From: DATJGF01 sp035495315
GTDB taxonomy: Bacteria; Verrucomicrobiota; Verrucomicrobiia; Limisphaerales; UBA8199
Reading direction: 5' to 3'
NCBI GenBank assembly: GCA_035495315.1
Contig: DATJGF010000130.1
Location: 1 to 52,558 of the forward strand
Length of the DNA: 52,558 bases
Shown: positions 9,346 to 17,669 of the stretch, in pieces
Position numbering within the stretch: the stretch's first letter is position 1
How the letters are laid out: each line of letters begins with the position of its first letter
Notes under the pieces: generated by a model
Told to the model about the DNA's origin: nothing
The model's database searches: none
Seen by the model: the letters and a program-made list of their open reading frames with translations, nothing else
Made by a program: the position numbers and the translations under genes

Positions 9346-9367
9346 CAATAGGACTAATAGGACATAT
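9346..9367 (+). repeat. Right arm of 22-base inverted repeat flanking the BON gene
   Basis: This is the inverted partner of 8768-8789, with the phrase ATAGGACTAATAGGAC. It lies immediately before the sucA start and could interfere with or shape its leader RNA. Confidence 0.6.
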
Positions 9368-9381
9368 TTCGTTTGGATGCT

Positions 9382-12207
9382 ATGCGTAGTTCCAACGGTA
9401 ACAAACATCAGAACCACTCGCCCGGCCCCGCTAATCTCGCGTTCGTCGAGGGCCTCTATGAAGATTACCTTCGCGATCCCGCCTCTGTCTCTGAAGATTG
9501 GCGTTCCTATTTCAGCAATATCGCCCAGGAAGAGTTCCGTTTCCCCAAACCCAGCTTCGGGCCATCCTTCCGTCCTGCCAGCATATTTAATCCGCCGCGG
9601 CATACCGAAAAACGCCCCGCCGGCCGTCTCGCCGATCGGGAAATCGCTGCGCTCCAGGATCGGGTCTACCTCTTGACGCGCCTCTATCGCGTTCGCGGCC
9701 ATCGCATCGCGCAGGTGGATCCCCTCGGCATGCCCCGCCCCGTCCCGCCCGAATTGACGCCGGAATTCTTCGGGTTCACGGACGCGGATATGGATTTGCC
9801 CGTCTATAGCGAGACCTTTCAGTACGACGGCCACCTCACCTTGGGCAAACTGCTCGAACGGCTCCGCAATACCTACTGCCGCTCCATCGGCGTGCAGTAC
9901 ATGCATATCGATGACCTCAGTGTCCGCCGCTGGCTCCAGCGCCGCATGGAAGCGACCCAAAACCACCTCCAACTCACCCGCGCCGAACAGCTCCGGATCC
10001 TCACCCGTCTGACCGACGCCGTTACCTTTGAGGAGTTCATCCGCAGAAAGTTTCCCGGCGCAAAAACCTTCTCGTTGGACGGCTCGGAAAGCCTCATTCC
10101 ACTGCTGGACCTCGCGATCGAAAAAGCTGGCGATCAAGGCATCCGCGAAATCGTCCTCGGTATGGCCCACCGCGGACGTCTCAATGTGCTGGCGAACATC
10201 GTCGGCAAAAGCGCGCGTCAAATCTTTCGGGAATACGCCGATACGGACCGGAAATCACAGTCCGGTCACGGGGATGTGAAGTACCACCTCGGCCACAGTA
10301 CCGATTGGGTCACCGCGCGCGGCACCAAAATCCATTTATCGCTCTGCTTCAATCCCAGCCACCTGGAATTCGTCAATCCCGTCGCCCTGGGCCGAACTCG
10401 CGCCAAACAGGATCGCGTCGGCGATAACGAACGCAGCCAGGGCATGACCTTGCTCATTCATGGCGACGCCGCCTTCGCCGGCGAAGGCATCGTCCAGGAA
10501 ACCTTGAACCTTAGCCAGCTCCCCGGTTATACCGTCGGCGGCACATTGCACGTCGTCGTCAATAACCTGATCGGTTTCACCACCAGCCCCGCCGAAGCGC
10601 GCTCCAGCCCGTATGCAACCGACGTCGGCCGGATGCTCCAAATCCCTATCTTTCACGTCAACGGCGAAGACCCTGAAGCCGTTGCGCAAGTCGTCCGCCT
10701 CGGCATGGACTTCCGCCTCGAGTTCAGGCGCGATGTCATCATCAATATGTACGGTTACCGCCGCTTGGGGCATAACGAAGGCGACGAGCCGGCATTCACC
10801 CAGCCGGTCTTGTATCGCGCGATTGCCCAGCGCAAGTCCGTGCGTGAAGGTTATCTCGAACACTTGCTCAAGTTAGGCGAGGTCACACGCGAAGAAGCTG
10901 ACGCGATTGCCGCCAGGCGCCGCGACCTGCTCGAGCGCGAACTCTCAGAATCGCAGAGCACCAAAGCGCCAACGCCGGATCAATTGCGCGGAGCCTGGGC
11001 CAGCTACAAGGGCGGGCCGGAACCGACAACCGAACCATCAAAAGTCGACGTCCCAAAAGATCCACTGGCCGCCTGGCTTCAAGCCCAAACCAACCTGCCG
11101 GATGACTTTCACCCGCATCCGAAAATTAAAAAATTTCTCCAATCGCGTCGGCAAATGGCTGCCGGTGCTGAGCCTCTCGACTGGTCAGCCGCCGAGTCCC
11201 TCGCCTTTGCGAGCCTCGCCGCTCACGGCGTTCGCGTCCGTTTAACCGGACAGGATTCCGCGCGCGGCACCTTTAGCCAGCGCCACGCTGTCCTCCACGA
11301 TTACCAGGACGGCCATACCTATGCGCCGCTGCAACATATCGCGCCGAACCAGGCCTCGGTGGAAATCCTGAACAGCCCCCTCTCAGAAACAGGCGTCCTG
11401 GGCTTTGAATACGGTTATAGCCTGGATTACCCCGACAGCCTGGTGCTCTGGGAGGCTCAGTTCGGTGACTTCGTCAACGCCGCCCAGCCGATTATCGATC
11501 AGTTTATCGCCAGCGCGGAGGAAAAGTGGCAGCGCCTGAGCGGGCTCGTCTTGCTGCTGCCGCATGGGTTCGAAGGTCAGGGCCCCGAACATTCCAGCGC
11601 CCGGCTCGAACGCTTTCTCATGCTTGGCGTCGATGACAACCTGCAGATCGTTTATCCGACTACTCCAGCCCAGTACTATCACTGTTTACGCCGGCAGGCC
11701 CTGCGCTCCTGGCGCAAACCGCTAATTGTCATGACCCCCAAAAGCCTGTTGCGCCATCCCAATGTGGTTTCATCACTCGACGATTGCGCCAACGGCAACT
11801 TCCAGCGAATCCTGCCCGATGCCTCCGGCGCAATCCGGGCCCAGGTTCAGCGTATCATCTTGTGCACAGGAAAAATCTATTATGAACTGGCCGCACACCG
11901 CGAATCCACCAAGCGTCAGGACGTCGCCATCGTGCGGCTCGAACAACTCTACCCGCTCCAGCGCGAACTGCTCGAGGACGCCCTGAAAGGTTATGCCGAT
12001 AACACCCCTATCTTTTGGACTCAGGAGGAGCCTGCCAACATGGGTGCCTGGATGTACCTTCGGGTGCTCTTCGGCGAAACAATCCTCGGCCGCTTCCCGT
12101 TCGCCGGCATCACCAGACCGGCATCCGCTTCGCCCGCCGCCGGTTCGCCACGGCGTCATAAACAAGAACAGGCCGACATCATCGCCCGGGCCTTTGGTGA
12201 AAAATAA
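9382..12207 (+). CDS. sucA: 2-oxoglutarate dehydrogenase E1 component
   Basis: This is the thiamine-diphosphate E1 subunit that decarboxylates 2-oxoglutarate and succinylates the E2 lipoyl arm in the TCA cycle. The 941-residue length fits the family (about 930). Visible family segments include the N-terminal E2-binding stretch (FVEGLYEDYLRDP), the E1 segment GMAHRGRLNVLANI, HLGHSTDW, SLCFNPSHLEFVNPVA, the GDAAFAGEG thiamine-binding segment, RRLGHNEGDEPAFTQP, and in the C-terminal half SPLSETGVLGFEYGYS and LLPHGFEGQGPEHSSAR. A TTG at 9373 is an alternative start three codons upstream. The gene is followed by sucB 193 bases later; the E3 gene is not in the window. Confidence 0.96.
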   Translation: MRSSNGNKHQNHSPGPANLAFVEGLYEDYLRDPASVSEDWRSYFSNIAQEEFRFPKPSFGPSFRPASIFNPPRHTEKRPAGRLADREIAALQDRVYLLTRLYRVRGHRIAQVDPLGMPRPVPPELTPEFFGFTDADMDLPVYSETFQYDGHLTLGKLLERLRNTYCRSIGVQYMHIDDLSVRRWLQRRMEATQNHLQLTRAEQLRILTRLTDAVTFEEFIRRKFPGAKTFSLDGSESLIPLLDLAIEKAGDQGIREIVLGMAHRGRLNVLANIVGKSARQIFREYADTDRKSQSGHGDVKYHLGHSTDWVTARGTKIHLSLCFNPSHLEFVNPVALGRTRAKQDRVGDNERSQGMTLLIHGDAAFAGEGIVQETLNLSQLPGYTVGGTLHVVVNNLIGFTTSPAEARSSPYATDVGRMLQIPIFHVNGEDPEAVAQVVRLGMDFRLEFRRDVIINMYGYRRLGHNEGDEPAFTQPVLYRAIAQRKSVREGYLEHLLKLGEVTREEADAIAARRRDLLERELSESQSTKAPTPDQLRGAWASYKGGPEPTTEPSKVDVPKDPLAAWLQAQTNLPDDFHPHPKIKKFLQSRRQMAAGAEPLDWSAAESLAFASLAAHGVRVRLTGQDSARGTFSQRHAVLHDYQDGHTYAPLQHIAPNQASVEILNSPLSETGVLGFEYGYSLDYPDSLVLWEAQFGDFVNAAQPIIDQFIASAEEKWQRLSGLVLLLPHGFEGQGPEHSSARLERFLMLGVDDNLQIVYPTTPAQYYHCLRRQALRSWRKPLIVMTPKSLLRHPNVVSSLDDCANGNFQRILPDASGAIRAQVQRIILCTGKIYYELAAHRESTKRQDVAIVRLEQLYPLQRELLEDALKGYADNTPIFWTQEEPANMGAWMYLRVLFGETILGRFPFAGITRPASASPAAGSPRRHKQEQADIIARAFGEK

Positions 12208-12270
12208 CTTGGCGCTAATTCCGCAACGGCACAGATTCCCATGAAGTCGGTTTCAAATTCGTCGGTTAAT

Positions 12271-12372
12271 GTAGCGCGGGCGTCCTCGCCTGCGAGTCAT
12301 TGCAGCTTCTCGCTGCCGGCGCTCACGAGCGGGAACCGCCCCTGCAACCCGCAGACGAGCAAGTCGCGCTAC
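12271..12372. repeat. Imperfect palindromic element between sucA and sucB
   Basis: The element starts GTAGCGCGGGCGTCC and ends with GTCGCGCTAC, so both ends read GTAGCGCG inward on opposite strands. Inside are matching words around CGCCTGCGAG and CTCGTCTGCGGG and a Cys-like hairpin CTCG...CGAG. Elements beginning GTAGCG(C/G) occur again at 30876. It interrupts the sucA-sucB operon and may act as a processing or attenuation site. Confidence 0.65.
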
Positions 12373-12400
12373 ACCGTTCAGACGCTATTGCATGAGGGTT

Positions 12401-13633
12401 ATGGCTATTGAATTGAAAATTCCTGAGGTCGGCGAATCCATCGCCGAGGTCGAGCTCGGCGCCTGGCTTAGACAACAGGGAGATACCGTCCACAAAGATG
12501 AAATACTCGTTACACTCGAAAGCGAAAAGGCTACCGTCGATTTGCCCGCACCGCAGTCTGGAACCCTAACACGCATCCTGAAACAAAAGGGCGCCGTCGC
12601 GAAGGTCGGCGAAGTCATTGCCCTTCTCGAACCCGGTGGTGCCCAAGCAACGACCTCTGAAAAACCGATTCAAAAGAAAAATGCCGGCGCCAAACCCGAA
12701 CCAGCCAAAACTCAGGAGCCTGCCGCCCAAGCGCGGGTGATGCCCGCCGCACAGATTGCCCTCGCCGAACAGGGCTTGAGCGCGGCCGACGTCCAAGGCA
12801 GCGGACCAGGCGGGCGAATCCTGAAGGAAGACGTCCTGCGCCATCGCGAAAGCCGGCCTCAGCCGGAAATGCAACCAGCCTCGGCGCCGTCGGAGCCCGA
12901 TTCCCCCGCAGCCCCACAGGCCGCCACTAATGACCGTGAAGAAGAAGTGGTGCCCATGAGCCGGCTGCGCCGAACAGTCGCCGAGCGACTTGTTCAGGCA
13001 CAGCATTCCGCAGCTTTGCTGACGACTTTTAACGAGATCGACATGAGCAGCATCATGGGGCTCCGCAAAGAATACGGGGACAGCTTCCAGCAAAAATACC
13101 AGGTTAAACTCGGCTTCATGTCGTTTTTTGTTAAAGCATGCGTCGACGCGCTGAAGCAGTTTCCCGCCCTCAACGCCGAGGTGCGAGAAAGTAACATTGT
13201 TTACCACAACTATTATGATATTGGTGTCGCGATCGGAGGCGGCAAAGGCCTCGTCGTGCCCGTGCTGCGCAGCGCCGAGCGGATGAGCTTCGCCGAAATC
13301 GAGAAGGTTATTGGCGATTTCGCCCGCCGCGCCAAGGAAAACAAACTGAAAGTCGATGAACTCCAAGGTGGCACCTTCACGATCAGCAACGGCGGAGTTT
13401 ATGGCTCGCTCTTATCCACCCCCATTGTCAACCCGCCTCAGAGCGGAATACTGGGCCTGCATGCGATCCAGGACAGACCGGTTGCCCGTGACGGCAACGT
13501 CGTGGTCAGACCCATGATGTACGTTGCGCTCACTTACGACCATCGGCTCGTCGATGGACGCGAGGCGGTCTCTTTCCTAAAACGAGTCAAAGACGTCATC
13601 GAGAACCCCTCCAGAATGTTGATGGAAGTGTAA
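12401..13633 (+). CDS. sucB: Dihydrolipoyllysine-residue succinyltransferase (E2 of 2-oxoglutarate dehydrogenase)
   Basis: The E2 core of the 2-oxoglutarate dehydrogenase complex transfers succinyl groups from lipoyl-lysine to CoA. From ATG 12401 it has 410 residues. The lipoyl domain (residues 1-75) carries the lipoylated Lys43 in LESEKATVD. A Lys/Ala/Pro-rich linker leads to the peripheral E3-binding domain (about 115-150, GSGPGGRILKEDV). The acyltransferase domain (about 180-410) ends with the catalytic DHRLVDGREA motif. An in-frame ATG at 12392 is possible, but 12401 gives the usual MAIELKIPEVGESI start. Gene order sucA-sucB supports the succinyl rather than acetyl assignment. Confidence 0.95.
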   Translation: MAIELKIPEVGESIAEVELGAWLRQQGDTVHKDEILVTLESEKATVDLPAPQSGTLTRILKQKGAVAKVGEVIALLEPGGAQATTSEKPIQKKNAGAKPEPAKTQEPAAQARVMPAAQIALAEQGLSAADVQGSGPGGRILKEDVLRHRESRPQPEMQPASAPSEPDSPAAPQAATNDREEEVVPMSRLRRTVAERLVQAQHSAALLTTFNEIDMSSIMGLRKEYGDSFQQKYQVKLGFMSFFVKACVDALKQFPALNAEVRESNIVYHNYYDIGVAIGGGKGLVVPVLRSAERMSFAEIEKVIGDFARRAKENKLKVDELQGGTFTISNGGVYGSLLSTPIVNPPQSGILGLHAIQDRPVARDGNVVVRPMMYVALTYDHRLVDGREAVSFLKRVKDVIENPSRMLMEV

Positions 13634-13668
13634 GGAGTTTTTTAGCGGCCATTCCGTCTAAAAGCAAT

Positions 13669-13776
13669 ATGACGGTTAGATCACTTGCTCCTGTGGGCGC
13701 GCTTGCCACTCTCCTCGGCCTAGCTTTTTTTGTCATCGCCATGACAATGATCAAAGGGGCTCATACCCCATGTTAA
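13669..13776 (+). CDS. Possible 35-residue single-span membrane peptide
   Basis: A short frame with ATG at 13669 encodes a peptide with one strongly hydrophobic segment (GALATLLGLAFFVIAM) and a short polar tail. The stretch 13634-13901 otherwise holds no gene. There is no good ribosome binding site, so this is a weak call made only from the membrane-like composition. Confidence 0.2.
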   Translation: MTVRSLAPVGALATLLGLAFFVIAMTMIKGAHTPC

Positions 13777-13901
13777 GAACTCCTCCGGCGTGATAAATCA
13801 TGAGTCCTGGAGCATTTGCGGAAGCTCCAGGCGAACACGCTGTGTGGAACAGTTAGGGCACTAGGGTTCCGTAAAACCGAAGCCATAACGAAAGAAAAAG
13901 T

Positions 13902-14204
13902 ATGAGCGCGCATTCCCAACCTGAAACCACCATATCAGGGAAACAACACACATCCTGGCAAAAGCGGCCGATTAGCCATCGCCTGGATGATCGACAATTA
14001 GCTGCAGCCGCCACCGAGGCCATCGAAATCCTGACCACGGTCCCACAAGAATCAATTCGAGTCACGGCTCGAAACGGCTGGCTGTGGCTCGAAGGCACCG
14101 TCAATTGGCGTCATGAGCGGACGATTGTAGAGGATGTCACTAAGCACCTCCCAGGCGTGCGAGGCGTATCCGATTTGATCACGATCAACGCCAGTCTTCA
14201 GTAA
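13902..14204 (+). CDS. BON-domain protein (small)
   Basis: The 100-residue protein contains one BON domain over about residues 28-95 (LAAAATEAIEILTTVPQE, then the core IRVTARNGWLWLEGTV and the closing VRGVSDLITIN). It has no signal peptide, unlike the BON protein at 8851. Related proteins occur alone or in tandem in osmotic and envelope stress proteins. It stands alone between sucB and the ketosynthase operon. Confidence 0.8.
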   Translation: MSAHSQPETTISGKQHTSWQKRPISHRLDDRQLAAAATEAIEILTTVPQESIRVTARNGWLWLEGTVNWRHERTIVEDVTKHLPGVRGVSDLITINASLQ

Positions 14205-14233
14205 AGTGTAGGGCCAAAGCCCAAACGACCGGC

Positions 14234-14278
14234 TCCAAAGTCCAATTGAGACCGCGCCTTTAGCTTCTGGACTTTGGA
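14234..14278. terminator. Hairpin between BON gene and ketosynthase operon
   Basis: TCCAAAGTCCA at 14234-14244 pairs perfectly with TGGACTTTGGA at 14268-14278, and an outer CCAAAC/GTTTGG pair extends it. It lies downstream of the BON gene and upstream of the ketosynthase gene. There is no clear T-run, so it is either a weak terminator or a dispersed repeat; similar words recur at 26056-26072. Confidence 0.35.
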
Positions 14279-14380
14279 CCTTGGAGTTTGGTCTGCCGTC
14301 GGTGCCTTCGGACTCTCTGTTGACTTGGAGAGCGAATTCCCTAAGATCGGTCCTAGCAGATTATCGGCCGATTTTAGACT

Positions 14381-15622
14381 GTGCTATTCCCACCTCCCCA
14401 TCAGACGGGCCCACCACCGCGTGTCGTGATCACCGGTGCGGGAATAATCACGGGCCTTGGTCAGGGCTGGACCCCAAACGCTGCGGGTTTTCGCGCCGGA
14501 CGCGTTGCTTTTCGCCCGGTAACGCTGTTCGATGTCTCGCGGCAGCGTGTGCAGATGGCAGCGGAAGTAGATTTGCCCTCGCGATTGCCTGAGCACCGGC
14601 TGACGAGCCGCTCGGAGGCGCGGCTCGATCGGGCGACCAGGCTTTTGCTGTGGGCCGTTCACGAGGCCTGGACTCAATCTGGTTGGACACCGTCTGAGAC
14701 TCTTCCGTTCGTGTTGGGTACAACCAGCGGCGGGATGAACCTGGGCCAGGCGCTCTATCGTCAGGCAATCGGCACGCCGCATTCACACCGGCAGCAGCCG
14801 ACCCGCGTGCTGCAGTACCAACCCCAATTGCAAGCCCTTACAGTGGCTGAGGCATTCGGCTTTTACGGCCCGATCACGATTATTGCGAACGCCTGCGCCT
14901 CCGGAGCCAATGCGATTGGCCACGCTTTCGAGTTGCTGCGACGCCGTTCAGCCGAACGCGTCCTGACCGGGGGTTACGAAGCCCTGTGTCATCTGCTCTT
15001 CGCCGGCTTCGACTCGCTCCAAGCGCTGTCGCCGACCCGCTGCCGCCCCTTTGATGCCCATCGCGATGGCTTGGCCCTTGGTGAAGGAGCGGCTGTGCTG
15101 GCCCTGGAAACCCTTGAAAGCGCCCGGCGTCGTGACGCAATAATCCTCGGCGAAATCGTCGGGTACGGCGCCAGCACAGATGAGCATCATTTGACGCAAC
15201 CACACCCCAAGGGCGACGCGGCTTTGGCCTCGATGACCGCCGCGTGCGCCTCTGCTCAAGTTGGACCCGACCGCGTGGGCTACGTCAACGCGCACGGCAC
15301 CGGCACGCCTCTGAATGACAGTGCCGAAGCTTCTGCCCTGAATCGCTGGGCCGGCGCAAATGCTCCCTCCCTTAGGGTCAGTTCCACCAAGTCCAGTGTC
15401 GGTCATCTTCTAGGCGCAGCCGGCGCGGTGGAAACCGTGATCTGTTTAATGGCCTTGCGCGAGCAATGGCTCCCACCCACTTCCACCATCGAAACCCCTG
15501 AGCCTTCATGTGATTTTTCTATTGTTCGGCAACCGACCGACGCCACGTTTGATTATGCCCTGACCAACTCCTTCGGATTCGGAGGCGCGAACGCAAGCCT
15601 TATCCTGCGGAGGTGGTCGTGA
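14381..15622 (+). CDS. Beta-ketoacyl-ACP synthase (FabF/KAS II-like)
   Basis: This ketosynthase catalyses Claisen condensation of acyl chains with malonyl-ACP. The 413-residue frame starts at GTG 14381. The Cys-His-His triad is complete: C172 in NACASG, H305 in NAHGTGTP and H342 in SVGHLLGAAG. The C-terminal NSFGFGGANAS is the usual KS tail motif. It is the first gene of a five-gene operon; the next gene starts in a GTGA overlap with its stop. With the chain-length-factor-like partner, ketoreductase and ACP next to it, a dedicated polyene or special fatty acid pathway is more likely than general fatty acid synthesis. Confidence 0.93.
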   Translation: MLFPPPHQTGPPPRVVITGAGIITGLGQGWTPNAAGFRAGRVAFRPVTLFDVSRQRVQMAAEVDLPSRLPEHRLTSRSEARLDRATRLLLWAVHEAWTQSGWTPSETLPFVLGTTSGGMNLGQALYRQAIGTPHSHRQQPTRVLQYQPQLQALTVAEAFGFYGPITIIANACASGANAIGHAFELLRRRSAERVLTGGYEALCHLLFAGFDSLQALSPTRCRPFDAHRDGLALGEGAAVLALETLESARRRDAIILGEIVGYGASTDEHHLTQPHPKGDAALASMTAACASAQVGPDRVGYVNAHGTGTPLNDSAEASALNRWAGANAPSLRVSSTKSSVGHLLGAAGAVETVICLMALREQWLPPTSTIETPEPSCDFSIVRQPTDATFDYALTNSFGFGGANASLILRRWS

Positions 15623-16656
15623 ATCCTGTTTTTATTCGCGGAGCTGGCGCGGTCTCGCCGGCAGGCTGGGGCCTAACAGCGTTGCGCCAAACGCTGCAAG
15701 AACGCAAAGCTGTCCCCGCCAATGAAGTCAGTCAACCCAACTGGCCGCATCCTCTCCGCGTTCGCAATGTTCCGCGACCAGCAGCACGACCTGCATTCAT
15801 AACTCACCCCCGCTTGCGCCGCTCCAGTCCCATCGCTCAATACGCGGTTGGCGCCGCCCTCGAAGCTCTGGGAAATGATGCGCAGAACGCAGCCGCCGGT
15901 TCCTTCCGGCTCGGAATCATCTTCTGCGCGATGGCAGGCTGCGTCACCTACTCGCGCCGGTTTTACGACGAAATCCTCAAAGACCCCGCCACCGCCAGTC
16001 CCCTGCTCTTTCCGGAAACCGTCTTTAATGCGCCGGCGAGCCACCTTGCGGCGCTGCTGGGTACGCGCGCGATCAACTACACGCTGGTCGGCGATCCTGG
16101 AACATTCCTGCAGGGCATCGCCTTGGCCGCTGATTGGTTGTTGACGGACACCGTCGATCGCTGCCTGGTGGTTGGCGCAGAAGAATTGGATTGGCTCGTC
16201 GCCGAGGCTTTCCATCTGTTCGATAAAGATACGATTGTCGGTGAAGGTGCAGGCGCCCTTTACCTTGCCTCCGAACCCAACGGCGGGATTCCTATCGAGC
16301 TTAAGGCGGTGACAACTCCGCGCCTGCTTTCCAGCCGCCAGTCGCGGGCCGAAACCGCAAAAGCGACGCGCGCTGAACTCGATCTGGGCGAAGAAACCGA
16401 TTGTCTTCTCTGCGACGGCTTGCAAGGCATAAACCGGTGGGATGCAGACGAGTCGGCTGCCTGGGAAAATTGGCGGGGAGGTCGCCTCTCGGTTAAAACC
16501 ATTTGCGGCGAAGGCCTAATGGCCGCCGCAGCCTGGCAATGCGTCACCGCTGTTGATTCGCTCAATCAGCAAAAGTACTCTGGCGCCGCTGTCAGCATCG
16601 TGGGGACAAACCAGCAAGCCATCGCTGCACAATTCGGGAAACGCATCGCCATATGA
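15619..16656 (+). CDS. Ketosynthase-like chain length factor (no catalytic Cys)
   Basis: The 345-residue protein has the thiolase-like fold of a ketosynthase but lacks the catalytic residues. The segment aligned with the NACASG nucleophile reads VGDPGTFLQG, so the Cys is absent, and the NAHGTGTP and SVGHLLGA motifs are missing. Such partners pair with an active KS and set chain length or specificity (CLF/KS-beta in type II PKS; similar partners occur in aryl-polyene clusters). GTG 15619 overlaps the KS stop and has GGAGG six bases upstream. The ketoreductase starts in an ATGA overlap with its stop. Pairing with 14381-15622 is inferred from context. Confidence 0.8.
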   Translation: MNPVFIRGAGAVSPAGWGLTALRQTLQERKAVPANEVSQPNWPHPLRVRNVPRPAARPAFITHPRLRRSSPIAQYAVGAALEALGNDAQNAAAGSFRLGIIFCAMAGCVTYSRRFYDEILKDPATASPLLFPETVFNAPASHLAALLGTRAINYTLVGDPGTFLQGIALAADWLLTDTVDRCLVVGAEELDWLVAEAFHLFDKDTIVGEGAGALYLASEPNGGIPIELKAVTTPRLLSSRQSRAETAKATRAELDLGEETDCLLCDGLQGINRWDADESAAWENWRGGRLSVKTICGEGLMAAAAWQCVTAVDSLNQQKYSGAAVSIVGTNQQAIAAQFGKRIAI

Positions 16657-17381
16657 GCGCACGCATCGTGTTAATTACCGGCGGCAACGGCGGCTTAGGC
16701 CTCGCGACGGCGCGCGCTTTCCTGGAAGACCAGGAAACCTTCGTCTGGCTAGGTGTCCATAAACGCCGTGATGCAGCCGACAAGCTGGCGGCAGAATTCG
16801 GCAGTCGATGTGAGTGTCTGGAATTGGATGTGACCCAACCGACCTCCTGGCAGCAAGGTGTCGAACGCGTTATGGCTCGGCACGACCGTCTCGATGTGCT
16901 CGTCAATAACGCCGGCAAGCATGCAGACTCTCTGCTGGCAACGATGCCTGCCTCAGCCTGGGAGGAGGTCCTTTCGATAAATCTGCACAGCGCCTTTCAT
17001 GGTTGCCAGGCCGTCTTGCCCGCAATGATTTCTCAACGTGGCGGACGCATTGTCAACGTCGCCTCACTCAGCGCCATGCTTGGCCCTCCCGGCCAAACCA
17101 ATTATGCCGCCGCCAAGGCCGGATTAGTGGCATTTACACAATCTTTGGCAAAAGAAGTCGCCCGCATGAACATCACCGTGAACGCTGTTTGTCCCGGTTT
17201 TGTTGAGACGGAGGCACTGACGGCAATGGCACCCGATGAACGCAAGGCAGCCCAGGCGAAAGTACCCATGCGCCGTTTTGGCCGTCCGGAAGAAATCGCC
17301 GCCGCCATCAAATTTCTGGCTTGTCCCCAAGCCAGTTACATTACAGGCTCAATTTTAAAAATAGATGGCGGGATTCTTTAG
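16653..17381 (+). CDS. fabG: 3-oxoacyl-ACP reductase (FabG-like SDR)
   Basis: This short-chain dehydrogenase reduces the beta-keto group of ACP-bound chains with NADPH. It has 242 residues. The cofactor site TGGNGGLG is at 9-16, the NNAG motif at 85-88, and the catalytic residues are S138, Y151 and K155 (YAAAK). The C-terminus has the YITGSILKIDGG motif of FabG. It overlaps the upstream CLF-like gene by ATGA and is followed within one base by the acyl carrier protein gene, which fixes its role in the same pathway. Confidence 0.92.
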   Translation: MSARIVLITGGNGGLGLATARAFLEDQETFVWLGVHKRRDAADKLAAEFGSRCECLELDVTQPTSWQQGVERVMARHDRLDVLVNNAGKHADSLLATMPASAWEEVLSINLHSAFHGCQAVLPAMISQRGGRIVNVASLSAMLGPPGQTNYAAAKAGLVAFTQSLAKEVARMNITVNAVCPGFVETEALTAMAPDERKAAQAKVPMRRFGRPEEIAAAIKFLACPQASYITGSILKIDGGIL

Positions 17382-17382
17382 C

Positions 17383-17649
17383 ATGGACGACGCAATAACG
17401 CTGAAACAGCGCATTAAAAATCTGATGGTGGAGAACCTTATGCTCCAAATGAGTGCAACCGAGATTGGCGACGATCTGCCACTGTTCGGTCCCGACAGCC
17501 TCGGGTTGGATTCCGTCGATGCCTTACAGTTGGTGGTCGCGCTGGACAAGAATTTCGGCCTCAAAATTCGAGACCCTGAAGCCGCGCGCGAAATTCTCAG
17601 GAACGTCAACACGATGGCCGAGGCGGTGCAGCAAAAGCTCGCCGCTTAA
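17383..17649 (+). CDS. Acyl carrier protein
   Basis: The 88-residue protein matches the ACP fold. The phosphopantetheine attachment Ser is S44 in GLDSVDAL. ATG 17383 follows the fabG stop by one base; an in-frame ATG at 17365 lies inside fabG and would add a non-ACP tail. It is distinct from a housekeeping AcpP (it lacks the DSLDTVELVM signature and carries LVVALDKNFGLKI), fitting a dedicated carrier for the nearby KS/CLF pair. Confidence 0.9.
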   Translation: MDDAITLKQRIKNLMVENLMLQMSATEIGDDLPLFGPDSLGLDSVDALQLVVALDKNFGLKIRDPEAAREILRNVNTMAEAVQQKLAA

Positions 17650-17669
17650 CCGGGCTTATTTTTCATCCA

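Noticed and set aside
8908..10221. A 437-codon minus-strand frame
   Set aside because: It lies antisense to the BON gene and the start of sucA and results from codon bias in those genes; no protein motif is present.
12566..13366. A 266-codon minus-strand frame opposite sucB
   Set aside because: Antisense shadow of the lipoyl, linker and catalytic domains of SucB; composition is not protein-like.
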